Shown in pieces: positions 9,589-19,373 of a stretch of DNA of 64,000 bases. The translations under genes and the position numbers were made by a program. The stretch lies in NCBI RefSeq assembly GCF_000219625.1, contig NC_018211.1:1302001-1366000 (forward strand), in the 5' to 3' direction. The stretch is from Zymoseptoria tritici IPO323 (lineage: Eukaryota; Ascomycota; Dothideomycetes; Mycosphaerellales; Mycosphaerellaceae). Every line of letters starts with the position of its first letter. The stretch's first letter is position 1. The notes below the pieces were generated by a model, which was not told the DNA's origin, did not search any database, and saw only the letters and a list, made by a program, of their open reading frames with translations.

Positions 9589-10038
9589 ATGGCACTCAAC
9601 AATGCCATGCTCAACGGCCTACACAAGGACCAAGAAGAACGAAAACGCCAGAAGCAGCGCCAGGAAGCAGCAGTTGCTCATCCGTACGTCCAAATTCCCC
9701 TGCACTTCTCGTTCCCCCACTGACGCCCCCAAAGAGCAGCCAAGCCTCCGCCCAAAATCCGCATCCGATGGCGGAAAGCCGCCAATACAACATGGACGAA
9801 TAATGCTGAGGTCTACGATATGACGCTGGGAGAATTACAGAGACTGTTGGCGAGGGAGAAAGGCCACGGCTTGATGGCCAGGGTGGTGACTCCATTCACG
9901 ACATGGGATCATAGGGTTTGGTTGGATGAGCGTACGGCACTGAAGTTGTCAGCGGTGGAACGTTGGGTCACTGGATTCATCGTGGTTGATCGTGCGGAAG
10001 GCGAGAAGGGGAAAGGGAAAGTGGAGGTGAAGAAGTGA
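9589..10038 (+). CDS. Unknown small protein, tandem paralogue 1
   Basis: Two exons, 9589..9683 and 9735..10038 (51-bp intron, branch CTGAC, acceptor AAAG), 132 aa. The start is basic and helical (KDQEERKRQKQRQEAAVAH), possibly a coiled coil. The body contains PPPKIRIRWRKAANTTW, a segment MTLGELQRLLAREKGHGL and a C-terminal strand pair WVTGFIVVDRAEGEKGKG. The protein downstream at 10430 has the same order: PKLKMRY, W, DITLARLKDRLALGE, PWVSGFVISDKGKGN. I do not recognise a family. The 51-bp intron was placed so that the frame runs from HP into AAKPPPKIRIRW. Expression, localisation and role cannot be told from the sequence. Confidence 0.6.
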
Positions 10039-10429
10039 GTTGTTCGTAGCAGGTGGTTGTGACTTGATACCGTTTTGAAGATCAAGTTGAGCTGTTTACT
10101 CAGTACTGTGATTAGACGCACGAGGACCCACGCGGCAGAACGCAAGTGCATTGTCATTTGAGATATCTCCTGTAGCGCCGTAACATTGATAGATCATATC
10201 TTATCTCCCGTGTAGCAAGTACTTGCAGACCGTAGAGTCGACGTCGACCGATCGATTGTTGCGGCTGCGATCAGCATCAAGTAACTCATATCCCGATCGA
10301 AGCAAACGATTCTCGCATAATCGATCACGCATAGCCCGTATATAGCCCATCCGTCCTGTCGTCACAACTGACCTTTCATTCTTCCAACGATTCAAGCTTC
10401 CCTTCCTAACTCCTGCTCACATTTCAATC
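10039..10429 (+). other. Intergenic between tandem paralogues
   Basis: Contains a C-rich leader from about 10370 to the ATG at 10430, typical of fungal promoters. No gene seen. Confidence 0.4.
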
Positions 10430-10894
10430 ATGTCCCTCTACCCAACAACCCTCAACGGCCTGCCCAACTGGTACGTCAGACAAATGCAAGACGAATACCG
10501 CCGACGAGTCCAGAATGTCTTCTCGGTGGACTACAACCGCATCCCGGCCGGTCCAGGAGCACAGCAGCAGGCTGCGCAACAACCGATCCCTAAGCTGAAG
10601 ATGCGATACAAAGTAAACAACGACGGAGCCTGGAAGGAAGTGGTCGTCGTCGGCGACATCACGCTTGCGAGATTGAAAGACCGGCTGGCGCTGGGCGAGC
10701 AGCAGACTTTGGGAGCGCGGATCGAGTGTCCGCTTATCAGAGTGGAGTTCGATATTGCGGAGGAATGTTGGCAAAAGAAGCTTTCGGAGGTGCTGCCTTG
10801 GGTTAGCGGGTTCGTGATCTCCGACAAGGGCAAAGGAAACAAGATGGTGAGATTTGACGATGCCCAGGTGAAGCCGGGGGGTGCGAGGAGGTGA
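10430..10894 (+). CDS. Unknown small protein, tandem paralogue 2
   Basis: 154 aa, single exon, ATG at 10430 in AATC-ATG-T. It is related to the protein at 9589, as shown by LNGL near the start, PKLKMRYKVNN aligned with PKIRIRWRKAAN, DITLARLKDRL aligned with MTLGELQRLL, and LSEVLPWVSGFVISD aligned with LSAVERWVTGFIVVD. It lacks the basic N-terminal helix of its neighbour and has a Gln/Ala-rich insert (GAQQQAAQQP). No signal peptide or membrane helix. The family is unknown to me. Two adjacent copies on the same strand with different N-termini suggest a local duplication followed by divergence. Confidence 0.65.
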   Translation: MSLYPTTLNGLPNWYVRQMQDEYRRRVQNVFSVDYNRIPAGPGAQQQAAQQPIPKLKMRYKVNNDGAWKEVVVVGDITLARLKDRLALGEQQTLGARIECPLIRVEFDIAEECWQKKLSEVLPWVSGFVISDKGKGNKMVRFDDAQVKPGGARR

Positions 10895-11017
10895 GTGTGT
10901 TTGAGCAAGAGTGGTGATCAGAAAGGTCTTGGATTGGATGAAGTGGTGTGATAGTCCTCGATGTATTCTGTCAGCTCGACAGCGTGACAGCCACTGTACC
11001 TTGCTCGACCCACAATC

Positions 11018-11865
11018 TCACCCTCTTGAGACAACTCTCTTCTTCTTCTTTCCCTTGACCCCAAGCGTCTCTCCAGCCTGCACGATTTCGTCGTCCTCAA
11101 TTGTCCCATAGCCCTCGCTCTCCCCATATCCGCCTAAAAGCCCCTCTTCCATCGCACTTTGGCTTGCCGGCGTGAGGAGACTCTCTTCCACCGCTTCTGC
11201 CGATGGACCAACGAACGTAGCCAGATTGGCAGGGTAATTGCGCTTGGCAGCGGGTATGCGGGCGTGTGGTGCGCAGGTGCAACACGGTGCGGATTCGACC
11301 TCTTCCACGTAGCCGCAGCGAAGACAGGGTTCTTTCGGTTGAGAGTCTTGAGAGGTCTGCCATTTCTGTTTGTACCACGCCACGAGCTGTTTGTAAAACG
11401 AGAAGGCGTGTATTATGCTACAGATATCCGTCAGCATTTTCGACATCCAGCACCAGCTCGAGCGCGAAGGACGAAAGTAACCCACGAATATGATCCCGCC
11501 ACAACACTAGCAAGAGCTCCAAAGATCGACAGGTAGTACCAAGAATAAATCCAAGTGACCGCATCCGCCCAGAAGAGGACTTGATGAAGCATTGTGAAGA
11601 CCAGATCCCCGATCACGAATCTCTTCAGCGGCCACCTGGGTCTGTCGGAGGGGTCCTGGAAGTAGATGAGAAGATCGGACATGGCGAAAATGATGCTGCC
11701 GAAGACGAGGATTGAGAGCAAGCCACCGACGGACAATATAAAGAAGGGGAGACCAAGACCGCCGGCGATGAGGAGGAGTTTGCGCAGGGCATGAATGGGG
11801 TGACGCTTGGTCGGTGAGCTTGGTGGCTCCGCTGAGCTCGACCGGTCGAGAGGGAGCTGAGGCAT
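11018..11865 (-). CDS. Four-helix membrane protein of unknown function
   Basis: Two exons on the minus strand, 11486..11865 and 11018..11417 (68-bp intron with GTGGGT donor, GCTGACGG branch, CTGTAG acceptor), 259 aa. Residues about 28-70 form two hydrophobic helices (LLLIAGGLGLPFFILSVGG, then SILVFGSIIFAMSDLLIYF). Two more follow at about 85-125 (IGDLVFTMLHQVLFWADAV and YYLSIFGALASVVAGSY). The cytosol-type tail holds a CLRCG...CCTC cysteine cluster and ends in KKKKRVVSRG. It looks like small four-helix (MARVEL-like or unknown) fungal membrane proteins. I cannot assign a role. The splice joins VAGSYS to IIHAFSFYKQL, which restores a continuous helix. Confidence 0.7.
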
Positions 11866-12812
11866 CGCGAGTCGATGGCAGCGTCGATTGGAAGATGTGT
11901 GCGTGTCCTAGACTTCTGCCTCCACGAGAAGGCGAGACGTTTGCTCGGATAGGTCTGTTCGATGTATGAGGAGCTTCAAAGCTTTGACATTCATTCGTAT
12001 CCTGTCTCTCTGGTAGCCTGGCCAAATGCTGTACAAGGTGCAAGGTGGACTCTCTTGAAATCCAGACTGCGGTAGTCGATGTGAAAGAAGTAGTAATGAC
12101 TGAATAGGAGATGGTCTGTGAAGGATCAATGTAACTTATACCGTGTGACAACTCGAAGGCAGGTGTTGCCAGGATATGACTTGATCACTGTGCCGCATGC
12201 ACATTCTGCCAACAGACCAACAACATGCTGGGGAGGGCATTGCTGAGCTTGCATATCGAATAGACGCATACGACATCCAAGAAAATCTGCGCCGGGCTAG
12301 GGCACCCGATCGCGCAAGCATCCGGAGGCATGGCTGAGGTCGTCGGTCTATCGTCCTGTTCTTTGCCGCGGCGCTTGCAATGAGGCGCAGAGATCCGTTG
12401 GCTGTATGCGATGAGTCGGCGTATCCGGACGCAAGCAACAGATCTGCATCGCATGCAACCTTGTCTGTCGAAGGTGCCATTAGAGCCTGGCAGCCATCGG
12501 TTTGCCGCCCGGCTTTGGTCTGAGAAAATCGCGGCAGTGCCGCCTTTCGACGCAGGAACTCGGCAGATGAGCAGGAGAGGCTCGCCAGATTGATGTATGG
12601 CGTCCTCAAAGATCGTCGCATTGACAAGTCTTGATGTTGTTGGTCAATGGTGGATGAAATGTTTCCATTGCAGGAGAGGAACAAGAGATGTTGTCGTGAA
12701 CGTGCACAGACGACTGAATTAGGGCTATATTTGTCGCCGGTGTTTACCCGAATGGCATGTTTAGTTCAAGGACAAAACTCTCCATCAATCCTACATCATC
12801 ACGTCTTCACAA
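11866..12812. other. Gene-poor interval
   Basis: Several open frames up to 182-214 codons run through this stretch in overlapping frames. None shows domain-like sequence, so I read it as the promoter of the membrane-protein gene plus the 3' region of the NmrA-like gene. Confidence 0.4.
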
Positions 12813-13906
12813 TCAACCCCACGGGTTGGTCCTCGCACGCTCAAGCGCGTACTTCGTCGCCTCGTCGATGTCCTCCTCGGGCAAGCCGAGCAACTTATTC
12901 GCTGTGCCTTTGCTGCTCTCGAAGTCGCCAGATCCGTCTGGATAGAACACTCTGGTGTACCTATTGCAGACGAATGGGGTTAGCCATCTGTCCTGGGAGC
13001 AAGACAAGACGCGGGAGTCGATGAACTCACATCACACGAACGTATCCCGTCCTGTCGCCGCCTTGCATAGCCTTGAAGGCGTTGGCATAGCGTTCCGAGC
13101 TTGGCTCGTAAGAGATGCTCCACTCCTCCTCCTTCGTGCCGGTCACTCGCAGAACAGACTGGAACATCTCCCTTTGACTGACGGTGAAGGATTTGATGTA
13201 GACCATGCCGTTCTTGAAGTTCTCCAAGCATGCTTTGAGATCGGCTCCTTCCGCTGTAATCGGAAGACTCAACAACGCTGCGACAGCACGACCGAGCTGT
13301 GCCCAGGTGCTTGTCGACGTCTTGGTCTCTCCATCATCGAAGAACGTCACGGCCTTGTTGTTCAAGTCGAACCCGTAGGAGTTCTCGATCGCCAGACTCC
13401 ATTCATACCAGAAGCCGCAAGCGACGCCAATCCATGAGATATTCCCCATCTCTTCGATGGCTTTGCGGACTGGCGCCTTGCCACCAAACAGGCTGACGTC
13501 TTTCATCAACCCTGGGTGGGCGGTGTCCGGACCCCACTCGTTGGGTAGCACATACTTGACTCCGGCTTCGCTTGCAGCTTTGATGAGCGCGAGCTGCTGA
13601 TCCGAGGAGCCTGAAGTGGACATTGTGATGATCAATGCATCGTGGCCGCGCAGTGCCTCGACCAGAGTGTCTGGGTCGGCATAGTCGACTTTTGCGACTT
13701 GGCAACCGTCCGGGACTTTGTTGGTGCTTTCCTTGCGCGTGATTGCGGTTACTGTGTGCTTGCCGGTCTTGAGCAATTCGTCGACCATGTAGCCTCCGCT
13801 GCGGCCGCCGGCCTGGACGATGTTAGCTGGAACTCCACAAGCACCCGACAGACTGTATACATACTCCCACGAAGGCAACTTTCGAGATGCGGTTGGACGA
13901 AGACAT
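12813..13906 (-). CDS. NmrA / isoflavone-reductase-like NAD(P)-binding protein
   Basis: Three exons on the minus strand: 13865..13906, 13031..13812 and 12813..12960 (introns 52 and 70 bp), 323 aa. Splicing the first intron creates the dinucleotide-binding loop FVGAGGRSGG after MSSSNRISKVA. Further on are TAITRKES, the usual strand-2 end that selects NADP(H), VDYADPDTLVEALRGHDALI, then KYVLPNEWGPD and the SWIGVACGFWYEWSL segment of the family. The last exon adds YTRVFYPDGSGDFESSKGT. These atypical short-chain dehydrogenases reduce phenylpropanoid-like substrates in plants, and fungal members such as CipA-like proteins are mostly uncharacterised. Some NmrA relatives only sense redox state. Cytosolic, no targeting signal. 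Confidence 0.88.
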
Positions 13907-14468
13907 GTTTGTTCGGTTTGGTCAGGTGCTTGGATTGAGTTGTTGCGTGTGGCAGATGAGTACGAAGCTGTGTTGATCGTGTGAAGAAAGTGTCGATTAG
14001 GAGCAGCTGCCTTCTTATGTGTATTCCTTCGGGCTTACTGTCCACTACATCGGCCGGCCGGGCAAGGTCGCTTCGTCCGTCCGGAGGCATCTTCAGCTGT
14101 GGCTTTTGTGGCTCCGTTGGTAGGCATTAATGCGTTTGGACATGCGCTAGACCCCTTGATCCTTCATTGGATCCTTCATGGGAGGCTGAAGCCATAGCGA
14201 GGAAGAAGAAGAACATTGGGCCGGCTTTAGCCTGACTTCGCCTAATGTTTCGTCCGGTCGTGGCCAGATCTCCGGTAACAAGCGGGCCAGATTGCTTAAG
14301 TCCGACGAAGCTTCCTCATTCCGTCATGAACTCCCCTTCCATGAGCTCCGTTGTTGTTCTTGTGCCATTGTAGGTACATTCAGGGAGAGCTGATGTGGTG
14401 AACGTGAGAAGTGCGAGGCAACTTTACTTGCAGCGTCCTATGCGTGAGTTGAGTTCTAGGTAGGCCCT
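13907..14468 (-). other. Upstream region of the NmrA-like gene, bordering the AT-rich element
   Basis: Normal base composition, no gene found. Base composition changes abruptly near 14470, where the repeat element starts. Confidence 0.4.
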
Positions 14469-14472
14469 AAGT

Positions 14473-14537
14473 GGCCAAGTCCGGAAGTTCGGAAATTCTG
14501 TTAGCGCAAAATCGCAAAATCGTATTAGCGCAAAATA
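14473..14537 (+). repeat. Left terminal inverted repeat
   Basis: Begins ggccaagtccggaagttcgg and contains gttagcgcaaaatcgcaaaa. It pairs in inverted orientation with 16355..16419. Confidence 0.9.
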
Positions 14538-14713
14538 CCTTCTCCTCTAAGAAATACCTACTTCGAAAGGCAGCCTCTTCCTATATAAGAGGCCGGCCTT
14601 CTACGACGTATTCTACTCTTTTATATGCTCTATAAGGCGTCGAATTATTCGCTATATAGATAGCTATCTTTCTTCGTTATTAATAAAGATATGCCTCGAG
14701 GGAGGTACGTTAT

Positions 14714-14795
14714 CGAAATCTCGAATCTCGAATCTTAAATCTCGAATCTTAAATCTCGAATCTCGAACTTCGAACTTCGAGCTTCGAGATTTAGA
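14714..14795. repeat. Short tandem repeat built on tcgaatct/taaatc
   Basis: Degenerate repeats of ctcgaatct, cttaaat and cgaacttcga. Internal to the element and probably of no coding value. Confidence 0.7.
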
Positions 14796-14835
14796 GTTTG
14801 CGACTAAGACTTTTGTCGATACTATAACTTTTGGT

Positions 14836-14866
14836 TGCACGTAGTGCAATATAAAGTTGTAGGTAG
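14836..14866 (-). repeat. Inverted partial copy of the tRNA-like segment
   Basis: Reads tgcacgtagtg, then a 6-nt spacer, then aaagttgtaggtag. The reverse complement of both blocks recurs at 16108..16133 with a shorter spacer. Confidence 0.7.
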
Positions 14867-15375
14867 TCAGCCAAAAACTAGTTTGGCCGCTACTCGCGTC
14901 TAATTAGTCGCTCAATTCTACAAGCGCCTTAGCGGCTTCCCTCGCGGAACGTCGACTTCGTCGCTTTAGCTACCTCTCTCTACTTAGATAACTAAGTAAC
15001 TACTTATTAGATAACAACGCTATTAATATAGTATAGACTATACGTTAGTAGAAGTCGGAATATGCTATTAAATCTAGCTATTTACCTATATAGTAGCTAA
15101 TATAGCTATAAAAGCCCTAAAAGCCCTAAGAAAGTATTTCTTAGTATAGGCGACTTAGTTCTTTTATATATAGTCTAGTATATAAGAGCGTACGTATTCT
15201 AGCCTTTAGATATATAACGTTCTACCTAGAATCTTTAACTATAGTTTAAAGTAAGAAAAGCGCTTAAACATAGATGTATTAAAGTAAGAGTATACTTTCT
15301 AGATTAGTAGCTAATAGTATAAGAGACTAAAAATATACTCTAATAGCGTTAAGTTTATAATAGAAGTTAATTAAT

Positions 15376-15780
15376 AAGTAAATAAATAGATTAACAAACC
15401 AACGGACTAACAGACTAATAGACTAATAAACTAATAGACTAACGTACAAACAGACTAACAAACTAATAAACTAACGAACTAATAGACTAATAAATTAATA
15501 AACTAACGCACTAATAGACTAATAGACTAATAAATTAATAGACTAATAAACTAATAGACTAATAAACTAACAGACTAACATATAAACAGACTAATAAACT
15601 AATAAACTAACAAACTAATAGACTAACATATAAACAGACTAATAAACTAATAAAATAACGAACTAATAAACTAACGAACTAATAAACTAACGAACTAATA
15701 AACTAACGAACTAATAAACTAATAGACTAACGTACTAATAGACTAACAGACTAATAAACTCATAAACTAGCGGACTAGTA
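15376..15780. repeat. Minisatellite of ~8-bp ACTAAYRR units
   Basis: Roughly 400 bp made almost only of actaataa, actaacga, actaatag and gactaaca-type units in changing order. There are no spacers of constant size, so it is not a CRISPR array. It lies inside the TIR element. Confidence 0.9.
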
Positions 15781-16080
15781 AAGCTTAATTAAAAAATATA
15801 ATATAGAATAAACTGCTAAAACAAAAATGTCTCGACCGGACGATTTACTAGGCACTCTCCTAAGAAAAGTACGCAATGCCTAATATCGACCGGCCGGGGC
15901 ATTACTACCCCTTACGCAAAGAAGCTACATAACCCTACTTCCGCATAGCGGTTCCCTAAATACTAAACAGAGCCTCTTATATTAAACCTAATCGAGACTA
16001 GGCTATAAGCGGGGTGAAGGGGTTAGCCAGCGAGTAAGAAGCCGAGAAATTTTGTCCGTATATATACCTTTAACCTTATA

Positions 16081-16152
16081 GCCTCGAGTAGCCGAGTAGT
16101 TAACGCGCTACCTACAACTTTACACTACGTGCAGCCTATTCGGATTCCAAAA
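16081..16152 (+). other. tRNA-like relic (possible SINE-type sequence)
   Basis: The stretch tagccgagtagttaacgcg matches an internal A box of the tRNA-Leu/Ser kind. About 40 bp later, attcggattcc resembles a mutated B box. The differences from consensus are mostly G to A or C to T. No closed acceptor stem is visible, so I do not call a functional tRNA gene. Confidence 0.35.
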
Positions 16153-16179
16153 TACGTATCTCCCTCGTAAGAATTCGAC

Positions 16180-16220
16180 ATAGCGAAAATGCGGGAAAAA
16201 AAAGGTCGCATTTTCGCTAT
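16180..16220. repeat. Perfect 14-bp hairpin
   Basis: atagcgaaaatgcg at 16180..16193 is the reverse complement of 16207..16220, with a 13-nt purine-rich loop. A palindrome inside the mobile element. Confidence 0.85.
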
Positions 16221-16354
16221 ATTGCGATAACTAAAATACGCAATATCGCTCGGTCCGGCATCTCTATATATTCTATCCTTACTTTATATAGCCCTTATGT
16301 AGCCTAGGGACATATATAGCTATTTAGAGATTTGCAAAACACGACACTTCGACA

Positions 16355-16419
16355 TATTTCGCGCTAATGCGATTTTGCGATTTTGCGCTAACGAGATTTC
16401 CGAACTTCCGGACTTGGCC
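16355..16419 (-). repeat. Right terminal inverted repeat
   Basis: Ends ...cgaacttccggacttggcc. Mirror of 14473..14537. Confidence 0.9.
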
Positions 16420-16650
16420 GCTTTGGCGCTTCGTCAGTTCGAGCTTGAGGCGGTCTGTGTTGTCGATCCACGACCGGGTGCTGCGGGACATTACCTCATC
16501 AATGACATAGGAAGCTGCGACCGCGTTGCAATATGAGAAGTATATGCCTCGCATGAATCTTTTTCTTCTTTCAAGCCATTCTCGTCCGCAAAACAATAGC
16601 CTGGTCACATCGCATTCGCTGCACACCATTATCATAACGAACTCGCCATC

Positions 16651-17546
16651 ATGACGACAGCCAATACAACTAAATGGGTCGATCATGATCCTGAGTCAAC
16701 TTACCAAAAGGAGGATCCGGATCTCAGCAAGGAAGCACACGACATTCTGATCCAATACAGCGGCATCCCCGAAGACAGACTCGTCTCGCACGTCCGCGAA
16801 GTAGTAAGTCCTGCTTCGATGCGGCATGACCGGCAGAGATATCTCCTAGCACGATACTAATGGCCGTGCAACAGAGGGAAAGAGCCTGGAAGGTCTTTCA
16901 ATACCCCTGCATCGGGAGGTATTCCTTCCTTGACTTCAGCATCAGCGAAAGGGAAAGCTATCCGCAAGTGCTCGAGCGTCTCAAAGGTGGCCAAACGCTG
17001 CTCGATGTCGCCTGTTGCTTCGGCCAAGACGTCCGCAAACTCGTCTACGATGGCGCTCCCGCTACCAGCGTGTTCGGTAGTGAGTTGGAGCAGAGGTTCG
17101 TCGATCTCGGCTTCGACCTCTTCCAGGACCGCGATCGCCTTGCAGGCCAGTTCACGGCAGGAGACCTCTTTAGCGACGACCTCGGCGGTCTCGCGGGCAA
17201 GCAGTTCGACATGATCAACGCAGCGTCCTTCTTCCACCTCTTTTCTTGGGAAGACCAGGTGGACGTCATGTCGCGTACAGTCCGCCTGCTCAAACCAAAA
17301 TCCGGTTCAGTGATTTTCGGCAGGCAGACCGCCGTGGATGAAGCGAGGGAACAGGATCATCCTGCCAACCCGCGTAGCGGCAAAATGTATAGGCATGATG
17401 ATTCAACGTTTCGGAAACTGGTCAAGGAGGTCGGCGAGGTCACCAAGGTGGATCTGAAGGTCGAGATCAAACGGATCGAGGTCAGGGAAGAGTTGAGGAG
17501 CAGCGATGGAGTGCATTTCATCTCATTCAGCATTACCGTCGAGTAG
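16651..17546 (+). CDS. SAM-dependent class I methyltransferase
   Basis: Two exons, 16651..16803 and 16875..17546 (71-bp intron, GTAAGT donor, ACTAATGG branch, AACAG acceptor), 274 aa. The Rossmann motif I is LLDVACCFGQDVRKL, motif II sits in SVFGSELEQRFVDLGFDLF, and the post-I/IV region is FDMINAASFFHLFSWEDQ followed by RTVRLLKPKSGSVIFGRQ. The N-terminal 60 residues match those of small fungal methyltransferases found in secondary-metabolite clusters and elsewhere (YQKEDPDLSKEAHDIL, then RERAWKVFQYPCIGRYSFLD). The methyl acceptor is unknown, and there are no polyketide or peptide synthase neighbours. The gene starts only about 230 bp from the edge of the AT-rich element, so its promoter may be influenced by it. 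Confidence 0.88.
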
Positions 17547-17793
17547 ACTGCGAAATGAGATGGTAGAATGTCAGCCTCGTGTCAGATATCTTCTGTTCGC
17601 TTCCAGACGTGATTCACGATGTCGTTGTAATCCGAATACCATCTTCAAAAGTCCTCTAAAAGTTCTCGCTGCACGAAATAGCCTCGCGGCTGTATCCGGC
17701 GCTAATTCCACATGTCTCCGAAATATTTCCTACCCACCATCGATCTCCGACCTTTTCTCCTCTGCTTCTCGAACAACGTATAGGACCACCGCC

Positions 17794-19221
17794 ATGGACA
17801 ACGACGAGTTCCAAGGAAGGTCCGAAAGGTTCCTGACCTGGTTGCGTGCACAAGGAGCAACCATATCCTCCAAGATCCAGCTCGCAGATCTCAGACAAAA
17901 TGGACCTTTCGGATCTGGCAGAGGTGTAGGTATGTGCGAACAGGAGCATGTGCCGCGAAGAATCAAGCAGTACCAAGCTGACAACTACATAGTCGCCACA
18001 GAAGACCTCGCCGAAGACGAAGAACTTTTTACTATCCCACGATCTACAGTCCTCACCGTCGAAACTTCCTCCCTGCCATCCGCCGCTCTGAAAGACATCT
18101 CCGACCCATGGCTCTCTCTAATCGTAGCAATGGTCTACGAACACCTTCGCGGCGTCGACTCGCCGTTCAAGTCATACTTCGACGTCCTTCCTACTTCCTT
18201 CGACTCGCTCATGTACTGGAGCGAAACCGACCTCTCCCACCTCGAAGGCAGCGCAGTCGTTGACAAGATCGGCAAAGAGTCAGCAGACACCACATTCACC
18301 AAACAGCTCATCCCCGTGCTTGGCCAACACGCCAATACCGGCACTCTCAACAATGAGCAACTCCTCGCCCTCTGCCATCGTATGGCTAGCACAATCATGT
18401 CCTACGCCTTCGATCTAGAAAAGTCCTCCACGAACCCCTCCAACAACGAAGAAGATGGATGGGAAGAAGACTCGGACGACGGTGGAGAACTCCTACCGAA
18501 AGGTATGGTCCCACTCGCGGACATGCTGAACGCCGACGCAGACCGCAACAACGCAAAGCTCTTCTATGAAGACGACAAAGTGGTCATGAAAACGATCAAA
18601 GCGGTCAAAAGCGGGGAGGAGCTATTCAACGACTACGGCCCTCTTCCGCGAGCGGATGTCCTCCGCAGGTATGGATACGTCACGGACAACTACGCGCAGT
18701 ACGACGTCGTGGAAATACCCGCGGATATGATCAGAGACAAAGCGAAGAAGCTGCTCAACCTCTCTGCCAACGACCTGGATGAGAAGTGGAAGTACGCGGA
18801 AGAGCAGGGTGTTCTGGACGACGCATATGATATCGGACATGTTGGCAGTGAAGGCGGGCAATTCCCCGAAGAGCTGTGCGTGCTGTTGAATCTGGTGGCT
18901 GCTGCGAAAGTCGAGTTTGAAAAGCTGAAGAAGAAGGATAAGCTGCCTAAACCGGAATTGTCGAACGACGCGAAGAAGCTGTTGCGGACGGTGCTGGTAT
19001 ATCGGTATGCGATGTATCGGCCTGATCCGGATGAGATGGAGGTCGACGAGGCTGGCGCTGAAGGACGGCGACGAGCGATGGCTTTGCAAGTCATCGATGG
19101 CGAGAAAGCGATCCTGCAAGAAGCTGTCAGTGCAGTTTCTGACGCTGCGCTTGGGAAGAAGCGATCTGCCAATACTCTGGAGGACGAAGCAGCCGCCATC
19201 CGGAATCCAGGGAAGAAGTGA
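17794..19221 (+). CDS. RKM4: SET-domain ribosomal lysine methyltransferase, Rkm4/SETD6-like
   Basis: Exons 17794..17929 and 17993..19221, 454 aa. The 63-bp intron (GTATGT, GCTGAC, ACATAG) is a multiple of three without a stop, so an unspliced frame also stays open. Splicing gives GRGVVATEDLAEDEELFTIPR, the start of the split SET domain. The iSET insertion and the SET core follow, with GMVPLADMLNADADRNNAKLF and ELFNDYGPLPRADVLRRYGY; the first is the N-x-x-x binding strand and the Tyr is catalytic. The Rubisco-LSMT substrate-binding region fills the C-terminus. Known: Rkm4 monomethylates ribosomal protein Rpl42 in yeast, and SETD6 methylates RelA in animals. The C-terminal tail is Lys-rich. The gene converges on Epl1 with about 150 bp between stop codons. 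Confidence 0.9.
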   Translation: MDNDEFQGRSERFLTWLRAQGATISSKIQLADLRQNGPFGSGRGVGMCEQEHVPRRIKQYQADNYIVATEDLAEDEELFTIPRSTVLTVETSSLPSAALKDISDPWLSLIVAMVYEHLRGVDSPFKSYFDVLPTSFDSLMYWSETDLSHLEGSAVVDKIGKESADTTFTKQLIPVLGQHANTGTLNNEQLLALCHRMASTIMSYAFDLEKSSTNPSNNEEDGWEEDSDDGGELLPKGMVPLADMLNADADRNNAKLFYEDDKVVMKTIKAVKSGEELFNDYGPLPRADVLRRYGYVTDNYAQYDVVEIPADMIRDKAKKLLNLSANDLDEKWKYAEEQGVLDDAYDIGHVGSEGGQFPEELCVLLNLVAAAKVEFEKLKKKDKLPKPELSNDAKKLLRTVLVYRYAMYRPDPDEMEVDEAGAEGRRRAMALQVIDGEKAILQEAVSAVSDAALGKKRSANTLEDEAAAIRNPGKK

Positions 19222-19373
19222 GAGGGCAGCGTTAAAAGTACAAGCCTTCAATTCAGGGTATCACTGCGACTCTGCTACTCTTAACAACAAGCTGGCTGGC
19301 ATCAACCAAGACACCAATGACGTCCTTCCCAAACAAACCATCCACAAAAGACAGTCGAACAACCCGCTCTGCA

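Larger units (their letters stand above)
14469..16423. mobile_element. AT-rich DNA-transposon-like element with long terminal inverted repeats, RIP-like decay
   Basis: About 1.95 kb, far richer in A/T than the flanks. The ends are inverted repeats: 14473..14537 and the reverse complement of 16355..16419 match over 65 bp with five mismatches, all transitions. The match continues about four more bases outward with one further transition. No open frame over 61 codons survives inside, and the interior contains a minisatellite, AT-rich unique sequence and short inverted repeats. Together this looks like a non-autonomous or fully mutated TIR element hit by repeat-induced point mutation. I could not identify a clean target-site duplication. 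Class (Tc1/mariner, hAT or other) is unknown. Confidence 0.75.

Noticed and set aside
11507..12151. 214-codon minus-strand frame
   Set aside because: Overlaps the first exon of the four-helix membrane protein in another frame. Arg/Pro/Ser-rich, no hydrophobic pattern.
12136..12684. 182-codon minus-strand frame
   Set aside because: No domain, no splice context, overlapping frames on the same strand equally open; judged chance.
15376..15780. CRISPR-like array
   Set aside because: 8-bp units without unique spacers in a eukaryotic AT-rich element; a minisatellite explains it.
16081..16152. Functional tRNA gene
   Set aside because: A-box resembles a tRNA, but no base-paired acceptor or anticodon stem can be drawn and the B box is degraded.
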